64,000 nt of DNA from Cloeon dipterum (Eukaryota > Arthropoda > Insecta > Ephemeroptera > Baetidae): the NCBI RefSeq assembly GCF_949628265.1, contig NC_088789.1, forward strand, positions 5,758,886-5,822,885, read 5' to 3'. A program made the translations under genes and the position numbers. The notes under the pieces were generated by a model. It did not search any database. It had not been told where the DNA came from and saw only the letters and a program-made list of their open reading frames with translations. Position 1 is the first letter of the stretch; each line of letters begins with the position of its first letter. Shown in pieces: positions 40,871 through 55,000 of the stretch.

Positions 40871-43800
40871 TCACATATGCATCAGCTTGTCAGCTTTCGG
40901 CTGGAACGAGATTTGGCTGCTCTTGGACGAGGGCAGCAGGTTGAGCGAGCTGTAGGAGCTGGAGCGCGGCGTTGAGCCAGCGCCGCCTAGCTCCCGGTAC
41001 TGGTTGCGCGAGCACGTCCAGCCGAAGAAGGCCGCCAGCAGTATGGACATACCGGCCGTTACAAGGCAGTACGCCACCGGCTGCTGGCTTGGCTGGATGA
41101 TCTCCACCACCAGGTACATCAGCCAACGGATGTACCACGGCAACCCAACTTGTGTCTGCAAAAATATATAATATATTTTTTGTCAAATCATATACGCATA
41201 AATAATATATGTTTGCAGAGTTAGAAGCTTCGTTATATTTTGAACAAATAATTTTCATTTTTCTAATGACATGTATTTTCATTGTTCAAACGTTTTGATT
41301 TATTCACTTAAGTCAAATTTACAGATAAAAGAGTAAAATAATGAGCTGACTATAATTGCAGAAATAAAATTGTCCCGTGGGCCTTTTACGCCTCTAGCCA
41401 ATTTTTCGCTTTAAGCTCCGTTAAATTTTACTTGGTAGCAGTTCAAAATTCAAAGTTTAATTTTAGATCAATAATTAATTATTAATGTATTTCCGTGGAA
41501 AGAGTTTTTTCATTGGCATTTTTATTATCGTCCACGAAAATGATGAAGCACAATTAAAGAGAGAAATACGATCATAAATTTGACATCCCCAATTCCCAAT
41601 ATACCTTTTTCTGACGCTCTGTTTCGGACACTATTTATGAAAAATTTACGAAACTCATGGAAATAATAAAAAAAATAAGCTGTGCCACCATTTGATCGCC
41701 CGTAATACTTAAAAAATAATTAATTTTGGAGACTCACGTATTCAGCCCAAAACATGGGGATAGTCATGTTGCTGAAGGCTTGAACTTTGGAGAAGCCGTG
41801 CAGAGGACGCACCACCAGATTGGACTGACTGCGGGCGCTGCTCTCCATGGGCACGCCAGTGGTCTGGAAATTCGAAAATTTGCAGCAAAATCATAAAAAA
41901 AGAACCCAAGGAGCAAGAAAACTCACTGGTTCCACTATGACGTAGCTGCCGTGCCTCTTGGGGTCCGGCTTGAGTCCCTCGACGTTCTTGCTCAGTTCTG
42001 GGGACGCGTGCATGAAGTGCGGGAACGAGGCGGCCAGCGGGAAATCTGTTCCAAGAGTGGATGTTTTAAAAACTGCACAACGTCAGTGGAAATCGTTCAA
42101 ACTCACTGTAAAAGCACGGCGAGATATCCGTGGCCCCCGATGGCAGCTGGGGACTGAAGTCGCCCCTGCGGCGGAAGCACTTATTCTCGGGCACCTCGTC
42201 TGGGGAGGCGTACAAGTTGGACGGTAGCTCAAAGCGCAGTCCGTTCATGTTGTAACGCATCTCGTCGCGCTCGTAATACAACGGCGTCGCTCTGACAGAA
42301 TGCAATTCAAAATTACTTAAAAATACGTAATTAAAAACGCGTATAGGAAACGTAAACTCATTTTTATTGATTTATTTATTTTTACCAAAATTTAAAAAGG
42401 CACTAAAACAGGTTTCCTGATAAAAAAAAATCAAAGAATGAATAATTTATTAAACGCTATTATGCGTGCAACACTAAGCCTACAAACGTCTGTATCAATT
42501 TTTTTTAAAAAAACAGCTTTGGACCATTTATCACAATTTATCGTAAATTTAATTGGATTTCATGGGATTATGTTGACTCGAAAAATATGAAAGTTCTGGT
42601 ACCTGCAGATGGTCTTGCGCAAGTACAGGAGGCTGTCGTTGCGCGTGAGGAACTGAGGGTAAGAGACGCCTTCGCTGGCGCCGTAGACCGAATCGCAGTA
42701 CTCGCCGTCCCAAAGGCCGAGACGATGCGAGCCGCGGAACTTGTCGATCAGGAAGAAGCGGCGGCTGTTTTGCAGACCCGTGTAGACCGTCACCTCGTCG
42801 CTGAAGTGCTCGTAAATCTGGCAAAGTGGGAATTTCGGTCAGCTTTTCGCAATTTATATTATATGGAGAATCAATATACAGAAAAATAAGCTTTGACTGC
42901 TTGAACCTTACTTTTCTGAAGCTACAAGCGAAGAATTTAGAGTCACAACATTCGTATTCGATAAAAGAAACAGATCATCAAAATTGTTCATGATGAATTT
43001 AAATGCCGGACATTTTCCTCGAAGTTTAAAGTCTTCATTACGCTCAACTCGTTTTTATTAATGTTCTGAAAAAAATCTGTTCCCAAAATAGAGCTTCTGG
43101 AAGAAGCCGACACTATAGTTGAGCGTAATAAAAACGTTAAGCTTCGAGGAAAAAGTCCGACATTTCAATTAAACATGAAAACAAGGACCTAGTTAGGATT
43201 CTTCAGTAGAATATATTTATATATATATGTTATTTTTCTAAAGCTTGCATGTTTAAGCTTTCTTTCTTTTTTAATATTGGAAAATATCAAAACTTACGAT
43301 ATGTAGGATGCCGAGGTTGGTGGTGGGCACCAAGTCAGGCATGATGTTGCCTGCCATGCTGAACATGGGGTCCGTGTTATTCCACATGTAGTCGCCGGCA
43401 CGCATCGTGACAATCGGCTGTGAGTTGTAGTTCATCATCATCATGTTGATGCCCAGTTTGGTGAAGAAAGACGCGTCCCACATGTACGAGGCAACTCCCT
43501 GTATCACGCAGTCAAAGAAAAACAATTTTTCGTTAGTCGCGGCGAAAAAAAATAACAAAAATTAGCGGAAACGAAAGCAGGTTCCACAGTGGGTGTTTCG
43601 AATAGCTGTGTATTTGTAAGTGTCATGTATATTGAAATATCCAAATTTAAAATTAACAATTAAATAATTAATTTTATGTAGGCGCTTTTGATAAAAACTA
43701 AGGGAACTCGGATAGTGACTTTATAAATAAAATACGAACATATATAACAGTTAAGAAATATTTTAAATCTTGTTTTGATCAATCAATAAAAAATAACACT

Positions 43801-46800
43801 TTAAACACTAAGCTATCGCCATAGAAACAACCAGTTCAAGAACTTTTTCTGGCATGCTAATCTGAGCCGAATTCTACAAGGCAGACTTTTTAAATCACCA
43901 CTATCACCAGCTTTTGCTAAAAAAATCTTGTGATTGAATCCAAAAGAAAAACTGATTAAAAAAGCATTATCAATGGAACAAAAGATTTGAATAAAACTGC
44001 TTGAACGCCTGATAAGTCGAAGTAGGGCAACACGCCGCGCAGAGTGAACGTGCGGATTGCCTATCCTATGCCTCCTCGCTCTCTTGTCTCTTGCCCGCTC
44101 GCTCGCTAATGGCAATACTCACCAGGACGCCGAGATTTGGTAACACTAGCATCGTGTCCATGCTGAGATTGCCGGACAGTTCTGGCAGGAATTCGGCGCT
44201 GCGGTGTGCTGTGTAGGTCATGGTGCCGTTGTCGTTAAAAAAGACGTCCGTGTGACGCAGACGTTCCCTTTGGACACACACGCGAGAAATCAGTTTATTT
44301 GTCTTCATCGAGAGCCATTCGCCAAAATGGAGGCTCCACGCCTCCAACGATAATTAGAGGACAAGGCCGATGCGCACAAGATTTATTAAGCCGCAGTAGC
44401 AGCTTGATTTTTCGTTCAGATATCAGACTAATGACTCGCCGGCGGTTTCAAAACGAGTCTTTCAGCTTAATTTAAATTGCGACGAGTATGCTTGGGATAA
44501 CTCAAGGCTAATTTCACATCTGAAACATTTTTTTCGGGTACAATTAAAAGAGGAAATTAGGCGAAATATTTTCCTTCCATGCTTTTTGCGTCCGTTAAAT
44601 TATTTAAGAGAGCAACTGCGACAGAACTAAATTCCTAAAAGATTTGCAGTTGTCAAATTTACGGACAGGATATGATGAAAAAGCACCTCCATGTTTCATG
44701 TACAGTATGACTGACAAAAATATCTCATTTTAAATTTGTAACTTCAATAATTACGTTGCTTTAAAATCGGAACACAATGAAAGCAGTGTCGCAATGGAGC
44801 TAAATTTGAATTGACGCAGGTGGGTTTTCCAGGCACTTTTAATTTAATCGCGAGTTTCATTAAGCACCCATAAAAAGGGGTAGGAATTTTCCAAATGACG
44901 CACGAGAGAAGGAATTCGCATCTGCGTTTCACTTGTGTCCAGATAAAAACAAATACTGACGACCTTGTGCGCTGCGTTAAACTAAAAAAGAACAAAAAAT
45001 GCGTGGAGTGAAGTGTGAAACTGGATTACCTGAAAATCCAAGGGCCGACCTCCTGCAACCTGAGTTTTTGCTTGCCAGCGAGGAATTCGTCCTTGTTGGT
45101 GATGTTGAAGATATAGAGGCGGAGGAAGACTTCATCTGGCGGCTCAACCCACCACTCAAAGGCCGGAAAGCCTCGTAGCATACGCAGCCTCTGCGGAAGA
45201 GAAAAGCGGCCCGAAATGAGGAAAGGCAGACACGCAACGAGGAGTAAGTGGCCTGCCTTGCCGACCTGACATTGAGTCTGAGGTCACTCTATTTTGGCAA
45301 CTTATTCAACTCCACGTGAGTATGAAAACCGGTTGGGTTTTTTATTTATTTATTTCTTCGGCCGGTCGACTTTTCGCTACAAACTAACGCGGGAGCAGTG
45401 CGAGATGGGCAGTCCGCCGGCAGGGATTCCCCTGTGATGCTTTCTTGAATGTTCGTTGGATAATTATGTTATAACGTTTGCGTCTGGAGTCAGTGCACCT
45501 TCGTCCCGACTGGCTGGCACTGTTTTTTGCTCGTCTCAACTTGACGCCTCTTTTCATTACGAGATTGAAGGGCATTTTCCGCCAGCTCTCTGCAGGCCTT
45601 CTTACCATTAAATGTTGATGTCATATTTGAAGCAGTTGTTTAATTCCTTAAAACCACATTTGAAGTGTTACTGAATGCATTACTGTGCAAGATAAAAATA
45701 ACAGGTAGTTTACTACTTTTAGTTTTGAGGCTTCCCATCCCTCGATATATTTTCTCTGTCAAGCTGCCAGTTTTTAGCAGACAGTGATCTAATAATACAT
45801 ATTTCAACATCTACGCAATTTTTTCCTTGTTGGAATAATTATTAACAATTTATTTAAGTGAAGCATTCTGCCTCCACCTAAGGGCATAAAAATAATTTTT
45901 TTAGTGAACACGTACGCTGGCTTAAAATAGTATATATTTTCAAGGTGAAATTTTCATTATTTTACTTGTGCAATTTACAAGATAGGCAACCAAAGCTTTT
46001 TTAACTGTCATCCGTGCAGATCAATTTCATATCTAATCAAGGTTTGGATCCAAATAGGACATATATACATCTTTACTAGTGTTACATAATCCAGTCAAAG
46101 AATGAAGTAAATGTGATGAACAGCTAAAAAAAATGCTAGTGTAGTTAATAATTACTCCCAGGTTTCGTGTGGGATCAGCAAGAAGACGAATTCTTCCACT
46201 GCTGGGTTTCCCCAGAGATGCAAGTTTGATATTGTGCCCAAAGAGATGTGAACTAGTCTGGAGTGAAAAAAATTACGCTAAACCAGTACTATTTGGATTT
46301 CCCTTTGCTCCAGGTTCGTGTTTATACGGCCAAAATACAGTTGTTGGAAAATTATCCCTCAAATGAAGTCTGCAGACCAGAAACCAGCCGGATCTGGTGA
46401 GATGCAGAAATAGCAGGTTATTTGAGTGGAGCAATTACCACGCGCATGAAGATGATGTCGTCTCTCGGCAGCGCAGAAAGCATTAATCATAATAACAAGC
46501 GGCCGGAATTCCCCCTAATGCTTCTTATTCTTTAGCCGGTCTTAAAATTGATTTTTCCGACGTGTCCGCTTTTTTACACGCGAATTGCGCAGACCGATGT
46601 AAACGACCCTCCCATGATTGAAGGCCAGCCTTGGCGAATATTTGCGTGTAAAAAGAAGCGACGTCGTGTCGTGTGGTTTGCTCTTCTATTTTTTATTGTA
46701 TTTCATTTCGAACACGTCCCTCTTTGTTCCTCTCCGTTGATTAATGACCACTCGCCGCGATAGTGAATATATTTTAATTTTTGCGCCCAGCCAAAGTGCA

Positions 46801-47473
46801 CGCCGCCCTGCATCTGTCACGATATGATTTCAATAGTCGTTCATTTTTCATTCCGACTGCGGTTTTCTTAGACGCGGAAGCAAACTACGATTGATCTTTT
46901 TGCACAAACTCAAATGCGCACTTCTTTTCATTAAATTTAGTTGCACACGCTCGGGTGTTGGCTACAAATCAGAGCTGAATTTTCGCGACGCGAACTTGAA
47001 AGACTGTTTGGCGGCGCCCACAAGCGCCGATTGCAATGCTGAGTTACATAATAATGCGGCCCGCCTGCTTATTTATGTGCGAAAACAAACATTTACTCCG
47101 ACTCAGAATCAAATCCGACTCGTACAAATTAGAAAGTTCGACAGAAAAGCGTCGTAAATCTGGCTTCGGGCGCCATAAAGCCTATGGCTTCTTAACTTCT
47201 AACTGATTGGGCAAACAATACAAAAACCGAAAAGAAGCTTCCGTTGTGCTTCCTCCGCATATCTCTCGAGGCAAGCAGGTAGGCGAATTGCACATTTTGG
47301 TCTCGCAATTAAGGCAAGGCCACGCACAACTCTGCACGTCGGTGTCTTTTGGATCCTAGACTCACCTCGTTCATGAGCACGTCGAATGGCGGGAAGATGA
47401 TGGCGAGCGAGCCGATTAGGAAGAAGGTGATTCCGACTCCGAACAACCAGCACAAGCCTGCAACATTTAACAT
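40871..47473 (-). CDS. CD36-family scavenger receptor class B
   Basis: Nine exons on the minus strand (47473-47366, 45190-45030, 44267-44123, 43498-43298, 42817-42603, 42291-42107, 42045-41927, 41863-41738, 41155-40871) join in frame to give 514 residues. The family binds and transports lipids, lipoproteins and carotenoids and clears apoptotic cells. There are two membrane anchors: residues about 6-28 (GLCWLFGVGITFFLIGSLAI) and about 448-468. The large ectodomain carries family signatures: VGPWIFRERLRHTDV, the N-glycosylation sites NIT, NGT and NLS, FLIDKFRGSHRLGLWDGEYC, the paired cysteines (YCDSV, TICRA, NKCFR, SPCFY), and PHFMHASPEL. The tail is short, Ser-rich and cytosolic. The start ATG 47473 gives a good length, but an acceptor-like site (ATGTTGCAG) overlaps it at 47457-47465, so an upstream first exon remains possible. 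The subfamily is not determined. Confidence 0.92.
42981..43185. repeat. Long inverted repeat (hairpin) in a receptor intron
   Basis: The arms 43001-43048 and 43118-43165 are reverse complements at 42 of 48 positions. Similarity extends outward about 15-18 bp more on each side, so arms are roughly 63 bp around a ~69-bp spacer. It lies wholly in the intron between exons 42817-42603 and 43498-43298. It could be a MITE-like element or a hairpin RNA source. No transposase or target duplication was seen. Confidence 0.75.
45191..47365. other. First (2.2-kb) intron of the scavenger receptor
   Basis: The largest intron of this gene as modelled. AT-rich with scattered GC-rich patches. A short plus-strand frame at 46169-46366 has no recognisable product. 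Nothing else is supported. Confidence 0.5.
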
Positions 47474-50183
47474 GGCACTGTTAGAATTTGCACCCAAAAT
47501 GTATACAAAATGTTGAAAAGAGAAGGTGTACACAGCACTAAAATTAAATTGTCAAGGAGGTGAATACTCTTGAGTGTACCGTTTAAATTAAAAGCTATCT
47601 AAGTACAAGGTTGCTTTCCAGAAGCGTTTGCGTTTCCTCACAACAAGCAGTGAGCGAAAATTAAAAATTCGCTCGCTGTGAGTCACGAGCCTTGTTGTTT
47701 TCGCAGGTTCAAGGTTGGAAACCTTGATTTACGTCTCACCGGCCGATTCACCTCCGACCGAAAAGCTTGACCACTGACGAGCGAGACGTTGAGTTTTTGC
47801 CTAATCCTGTTTCCCAGGGCCCAGGTGTGCTTCCTCTTTTGGCACGTACACGTGGATGCATTATTCATCGGACTTCATTCATTTTTTATTCTGGCGGTCT
47901 TTTGCCAGTTCTGCCGCGCAATAAAGTTTTTCAGAAGAATAAAACAGGTTAACCATTGGCAGTTTTCGGCTAATACATTTTATGGCGCTGTCAAAAATAT
48001 TAGAAAAACATTTGAGAAAAGGCAACACTCCTGTCAAGCAACTTACAAAAACCCTGTCCAGGAGGACAGAGTTGGAGTGGGGCGAGTGGGCCCTGCATAT
48101 TTAAAGATTCAAGGACAAAAGAGGTTCCGTTGGATCAATTTATTGATTGTGCTTTGGTTTCATGTAATTCGTCAGTCTTGATCAACAACTGGCGATCATT
48201 CATTTGTGAGTGTACAAAGATAACATCTTCGTCATAACAAACACAACTTCCAATAGTGGGAGGAGGATTTATTATGCAAATATTTTCTCTCTCAAGTTAA
48301 TTACTTTTTATTAACCTCGTATTATGGCATACCTGACTGGTATCTATTAATGCAGCAGGATGCTTTTCACATCTCCAACACCAGATTATTTTTAGCCGAC
48401 ACACGTCAACAGGTTAAGGGCAAATTTACTGTCCATTTCCGTGTAATATGAAAATCTTTGACTGGTACATTAGAGAGAAGCAGGCGCACCCGAATTTTCT
48501 TTTAAAGTTTCAATAGCGTCGCGAAAAATTGCCATACATGTAAAAGAAGCTGTGTGTATCCAGTTTCAACAGTGCATTTAGGCAAGCCGGCGATTACATA
48601 AAAAGCCTTTCTCCAGCGCTCTCCGCCATAATCCCAATGTAACACACATTACGAGTCGAGACCCACACCACACAGCACAAGCGGATCTGACTGATTTGCA
48701 TTTTTTTCTTTTCTACCTCGTTGTGTGGAATGGACTAACCAACCACGTGCTGGCAGATGGATGGCCGTAAAATCAAATATGAGGAAGAAAACAGGTTTCT
48801 GTCTCGGCCGCACGCACCATGTGTGCAAAATTCGCAAGTGTGCCTCGATTCTATCAAGCAATTGTAAATCTACCGGCTGTCCATTCATTGCGTCAAACGA
48901 CACTTCGGCATGCAGAGGGAGAAACCTCAGCAAATAATGTTGCGCGTTTCTTCACTCATTGTCAGAAATTTTCGTCGGCCGCAGGTGTTCGCTCATCGAG
49001 AAAAAAGTCAAGGGACGGGCTTTATCTTCGTTTTTTAATTTTAATAGCCTTTCTCTGCGCAAAATTGTTCCCGTGACCACATTTTCGCTGCCTTAAATGT
49101 GATTTAATTTTTTTAGTCCACGCTGAATTGGATACACGATTTGTCATTAAAGTTATTGTCTCCTTACGGAGAATGTCCAAAAGAGTGATGCGAATTTCTC
49201 TCTCGCATCCTTGTTTCCAACACGTGCAGTATCAACTTTAGCTACCATATCTCCAACAACATAACTTGTGCTAAATGATGTTTCAGAAATTGAAGTCTGA
49301 TTTATAGTTCATGCAAATTTTCTTGGTTTGAGGAACGAGATAATGGCACCCTGGAATATTACCTATTTTTTTACTGGTCCTTGGCGTTAGCAATTGATAA
49401 CTCAAACGGAGACAAAATATAGTTAAAGTGTGCAAATTAAGTGCTCTGTCCTTGTTTGACTTAAAGGTTAACCACGATGTTGTCTCAAGCCAACTCCCAT
49501 AAAAGCTCTGTATTTTAATGTTCCTCGTAAGCTTTATTTAGCGTTTATTGCGATTTTAATTGTTGTTTTAACACTGTGAGTCGAGCAGAGTTCTTTCCTT
49601 ATTTTCACTGCATACAATTCTAGATAAAATTTGTCTTTGAGCTCTTCAATTGGCACGTCTGCGTGTCTTTCCACTCTACTAAACGCCGCTCCCGTCGAGT
49701 GTTTGCTTATTGTTTTCGCAGAAGGGCAGTCTTTTCATTCGTCAAGTTGCTAAACATGAGACAAGCGTGATTTGCATTATTTGTAAAATAAATTACACCA
49801 TATTCGCCGAATACATATTTCTTGCAAGTGCACATTTTGCTTTGCGTGTTAACAAGGATGTTTGTTTTGTTCACGGTAAATGACTTAGCTTTGGTTCGAA
49901 TTCGCTGAATTTCCGCTTCTACACAATTCGCTTAGGTGCAAAGTCGAAGGAAAATTCGTGATTTAATTGAAGGCGAGATTACCAATGCATTATGATTGTT
50001 TGAAGCTCGACTAGTTTGTCGAAACAGGTCACAGCGCCGAGTACCTGAGCCATTATGAGCGCGGCTAAGTGCAGTATTACAAGGTTAACTCAGCTTCTTT
50101 ACATAATAATGAAATAATAGTTAATTGTGCGATCGTTCTCTCGCTGCCTAACTTTGAATATAGACATGATCGATGCATGCTGC

Positions 50184-50220
50184 TTTCATTCAACTGAATT
50201 TCCCCTTCAGTTGAATGAAA
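50184..50220. repeat. Perfect 15-bp inverted repeat with 7-nt loop
   Basis: TTTCATTCAACTGAA at 50184-50198, then a 7-base spacer, then the exact reverse complement at 50206-50220. The stem is too short for a typical pre-miRNA. It may be a cruciform or protein-binding site. Confidence 0.8.
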
Positions 50221-51994
50221 TCTAATTTTTAATCATGTGACGAAATTATCCCCTCATAAAATATAAACAAATTATTTATTTTATCCCTGGATTTGAAGGA
50301 CTTTGGGATAATTTTATTCACTCTGATTTCACAATTGCACGGTTAATCTAATTCAAAAGAGCAATTTTCTATTTCACAACAGCGGCAGGGCGGGCTAATT
50401 GAATGAAACAATGATCTGCCGCCGCTCACTTAATTGTGATGGCAGCCGCGGTATGATGTGTGTCTGCGACAGCGATCCTAGCAGATATTTATTTTTCATG
50501 CGCGAATCCTTCAGAAAATTAGCGCGCCTATCACGCGTTTAAGGCCGCCTGGCATCACGTATTTAGGAGAGAAGAAGCGTCACAGCAGGGTCAAGTTCAG
50601 CGCGGCTCTGCCATCACAGAAAAGTCTGATTTATGGAAAAGTGGAACCGGATTTGGCTTTCCACGCGTGCAGGAGGGGTTTTCGCTGGAAGAAAAACATT
50701 CATGTGACCTCATTCGAGGCAGCTCACTCAGCCAGTGCAGACGCGACCAGAGCTAGGCATGCCTCCTCCGAGATCGACCTTAACCCTCTTTAAATGCGCG
50801 CTTGCCCACGACCATTCATGTCTCCGCCGCACTCGCTCACTCGTCATTACTCCTCTGACACAAGTCAGTGAGGAGGAGCGAAACCTCCAGACGAAATTTT
50901 GAGCTGCTAGCATAGATTTTGTACTGAGGAATGACGCAGTACAAAGTTTCAAACGCGATAATGCAATAAAATTATGGGAACAAGGAAAATTTAAAAAAAT
51001 AGAATTCCCTCACATTGATGTTTTTTAATTTTACTTAAAGTGATATTTTTTTAATTAATCCTATGCATTTTGTTGTTATGCCGATGATCAGCCAGTCGGT
51101 CTGATTATGCCGGTGCATGTGGAAGGTAGTGCATAATCCGACATTGAGTTAACATTGCAGGATCGTTGAGAAGGACTCTAGATTGGTATCAGGAACTTTA
51201 AACGAGCTCTTTTGCTATGAATTAATTAAACGCACATACGTGAGTCCGGATGCGAAAATCTTGAAAGCAATTCATTTTAGCAAATGTGTCCGTGTCGGCT
51301 AATTTATACGTCCGGTTTGATTTCATTAATTTAAAAAACACGCAGTGCTCTGTAATCAAAGAAATAAATAAGGGTTGCTTTATTTGAGATTTGTAAATTT
51401 CTTAAAATTGTTCATGTTTGCGGCATTTTGCTCTTCAATTCGAATTTTTATAAAAAATTAAAGCAGAAGTTAAAATATCCAACGCATCCTGCATTTTTGC
51501 GTCTCATTCATAACACGCAGAGGTGAAAAGCTAATCTTCAAATCAAAGCACCATATTTTAATAATATTTTCCTCGTTGCTATATTCGCAGTACACATTCG
51601 ATGTTACGAAGTGAAGGCTATATTCCTATCTATCATCATTCAAAAAAGAGTTAATTTGAAGAGGAAAATCTGAAATTACCTGCTATCTAATAAGTAATCT
51701 GCAGCAAAAAATGTTCGGCGGCATCCAATTAAATTATTCTGTTATCTAAAACCTTCCAGCGTGTAACTAGGAGTGTAATAAGTGATTAAAAAACCGCGAA
51801 AAAACCGCAAAATACGAAGAATCGGCATGCAGCCTTGACATTTGAAACCGTCACCGCTGGCTTCGGTCGCGTGCATGCATAAATCGACAGTTGCAGCGCA
51901 GGGCAAAGTGCCGCTACCATACCGATGCGTGTTGCACAACTCGGAAATAGATCATATTGTTGCCAGGGCAGGTGACCTACCAGGTGTGTCTGAT

Positions 51995-52016
51995 GCCGGC
52001 CGGCCGGCCGGCCGGC
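51995..52016. repeat. (GGCC)n-like short tandem repeat
   Basis: A 22-bp alternating GCCGGCC run, self-complementary, in intergenic DNA. Confidence 0.9.
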
Positions 52017-55000
52017 TCGGTTTCTTGACCTTTCATTCAGAAATCGCGTTTCCTTGGATTTCCCATGCGCGGCCAGGGGTCACATACACACAAACACACT
52101 ATATGGCGGCTTGACGACCTACTTGCTGTCCGCCCGACTTCCTTTCTCCCAGGCCCGAAACGCGCGGCTCTGGCACTATCGCCATGTGAACTTTTCGCAA
52201 CAAACACGGGAGTGCCAGTGACCGTCCTCCTGATTTGTGTTCCTCGTTCCGAGGTCGCCGAAGCGTTCAAGTTCGCTCTGCACTTTTACGGCCGAACCAG
52301 TTTTGTCTTCTCGTACGTCCGATAAAATTTGCAAAACACTCGACTTTATTGAGCTCCTGAAGGCTGCGTATACCTTTTCAGAAGGTTACAAAGCTATGCA
52401 TGAATCAATTTAACATCTCCCCAACGTATGTGAAATTATTGTTTGTCTCTACGAACTGAAAAAATCAAAATTTAAGATAAAATGCGTTTTATTTCATCGT
52501 GGTTTCATCGTTGATATGATTTTTCTTCAAAATTTAGTTAAGTGAAAAGAATTTGAATTTTAGTTCACTCTATAAAATTCCGAATTCATTGTCATTTTGA
52601 AAACATCCATGAATGAAATCAGTAAATTGTTTTTCACGAAAGCGAAGAACATCAATGATTTCAATGTTCATTTAAACTTTTCAATTTTCAATTCCTGCTT
52701 TTTAAAAATTGCAAGTAGAGTCAAGCCATTTTGTTTTTAGGACATCAACAAAAATCAATTTAACAACTCCACGGGCGCCTGAACATTTCACTTTTTGTCT
52801 TTCACGCTTCCGTGAGCAGAGTAAAGAAAAAAGCCAAGTCGTTAGGATCGGCACCCATTGTGTTTTCCATCCGTGCAAATATCATTACGCGCCTTGCATT
52901 TTCCTCTTCACACCTGATTGCGTCCTGCCTATTCTATTCTCACTTGGCGGCACTCGACCATTTTGATTGCCAGAACCGTTCGCACTCAAATGACATTATT
53001 ACTAAAGTGCCGCAGATTACGATCCCGCATTCTTGGCACATGTTTGCCCGGCCGCGCAAGATCAGGGCCGACGCCGCGTTTTGCGGCGCCTCATTGTTCA
53101 CATGCACGCATCTTGCAGGAAGTACTTAATAGAGCCTACTTTGCAGAAACGTGCTCGAGTAATTGAGTTAATCTGTGCCAATGACAAAATATTTTGCGAT
53201 AGGTGTCAATAATCGGTTTCAATAGGACAAATTAAGATTATTTAATTGCTAAAAAAATCTGTTAGTCGAAATTTTATGGATTTTCCTGAAGGCTTTACAA
53301 AAGTTTAGAAATTTAAGGAAAAATGAGGTTTCTTGTATTAAAAGATAACACCTGAAAGCCCATATAGTCAGTGTGTATATATGGAGACGAGAGACCTGAG
53401 GTACTGCAGACGTCTGGGATAAACCCATCTATTTGCTTTTGAATCGGTGTTAGCGAATCCTTGGGAAGATCTAAGCAAGTTTACGAGCCGCTAATTGTCT
53501 ACAAAATTGGCTTACATATGTGTTTAACTGTAGTTCATTTCAATCATTCGCGTCAGCCTAAATTGCATACGTCAGGTGCAGAACCCATATCCTGCTTTTC
53601 CACCAGTTTCTGCAGAGCATGGGGTCACGTGCGTCATTCACATCCTTCGCCGACAATTATCAATTACGAGTAACCTAAGAGATTGAGTCACAGCTTAAAG
53701 GCGGTGAGATCAAGCACGGTAAGTTTTTCAGTCTGGTCGAGAGTAAAATAAATTACTACTGCTTGTGCTTGTGCGTGTTCGATCTGTTCTTTTATGCAAT
53801 AAAACAGTAGAGGAATATTTTTAAATCGAGGGCCTGTTAAACTATTTCGATTCAAAGGACATTAGCTCGGTAGCTTGCTAAGCGCTGTAATTTAAACGGC
53901 AGACATCCTATTCTTTGTGAAAACATCGCGTTTTAGCTGTTTTGTGCTGTACAAAATTCAAGGCTAGAATGATAATTTTATGGCTCCTTCAAACGATAAA
54001 GCGCAGGTTTAATTATTTTAATTAGAGAAGAACACGCCTTAATCATCACAGCAAAAGAGAAAAACTCTTGAACGTTCGTGTGTTTTTGAACCAAAGTATT
54101 TTTAATTTATAAAGAGAATGGTCATGAAAAGGCCGAGGATACTCTGCTGGGTAAAATGTCCAGAGAAATCACGGATATTTAATTTAGCTCAATGGCAAAG
54201 GCCTTTCGTTTGCCTGAGTATTGAAACGTCGCTACCTAGTCGAGGAATTCACGAACGCAATAATTTCAATTATCATTATTATCTAACGTCACGCGTCCTT
54301 GACTGCGGAAAAGACAATGCGTTCGGATCCGACGCAGACGGCAATTGCGTCAGTTCATGTTCTCTTAATGAGGCAAACAAAACAAACAAACGGCGGCAAA
54401 ATACTAATCGCCACCGCCACCAACGTCGTCGTTGACGAGAGAAAGACACTCGGATTTAATTTAATTCCTGCCGCCGCAGCCGAAAAGTGTAACAAACACG
54501 TCGGAGTCTCGCAACAGACAGGCTTATCAGAGCGTGTCTTTCGAAATTTTAATTGTCGATATGCGTGCTCGAGAGTGAGAGCCATCGCGTGGACCCAAAA
54601 TTGTGTGTTTTATTATTGTGGAAAAGAAAATGCGTCGAGGTCAGTGCTCGGCGGTCATCTCGGCTGCGTCACACGCCGCCCTAGCAATGTCACCTATGAG
54701 CATTGGCCAAGCAGTATTTCGCATTCCCAAGTGCATCCGATGTGTGCGAAAGGCTGGCCAAGGATGCACTCGCGCACGCACCGCGACTCGCCAATCGATG
54801 CGCTGCATAATTATGCATTTTTACGCGTCGACGCCTGTCTATACCAACATCCTGTGCGCGCATCGCCACAAAAAATGCATTATAGAAGCAAGCGAGTCGC
54901 TGCTGCTCCGAAACCCGACGAATCCAGCGTGAGGCAATTCCGTTTATAAATTAATTCAACCATGTTGCTAAACTCTGACGATTGTAGTGGGAATAAAGGG

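Noticed and set aside
54299-54949. 216-codon plus-strand open frame
   Set aside because: Starts at TTG rather than ATG, has no domain or splice context, and overlaps other open frames in a GC-richer patch; most likely chance.
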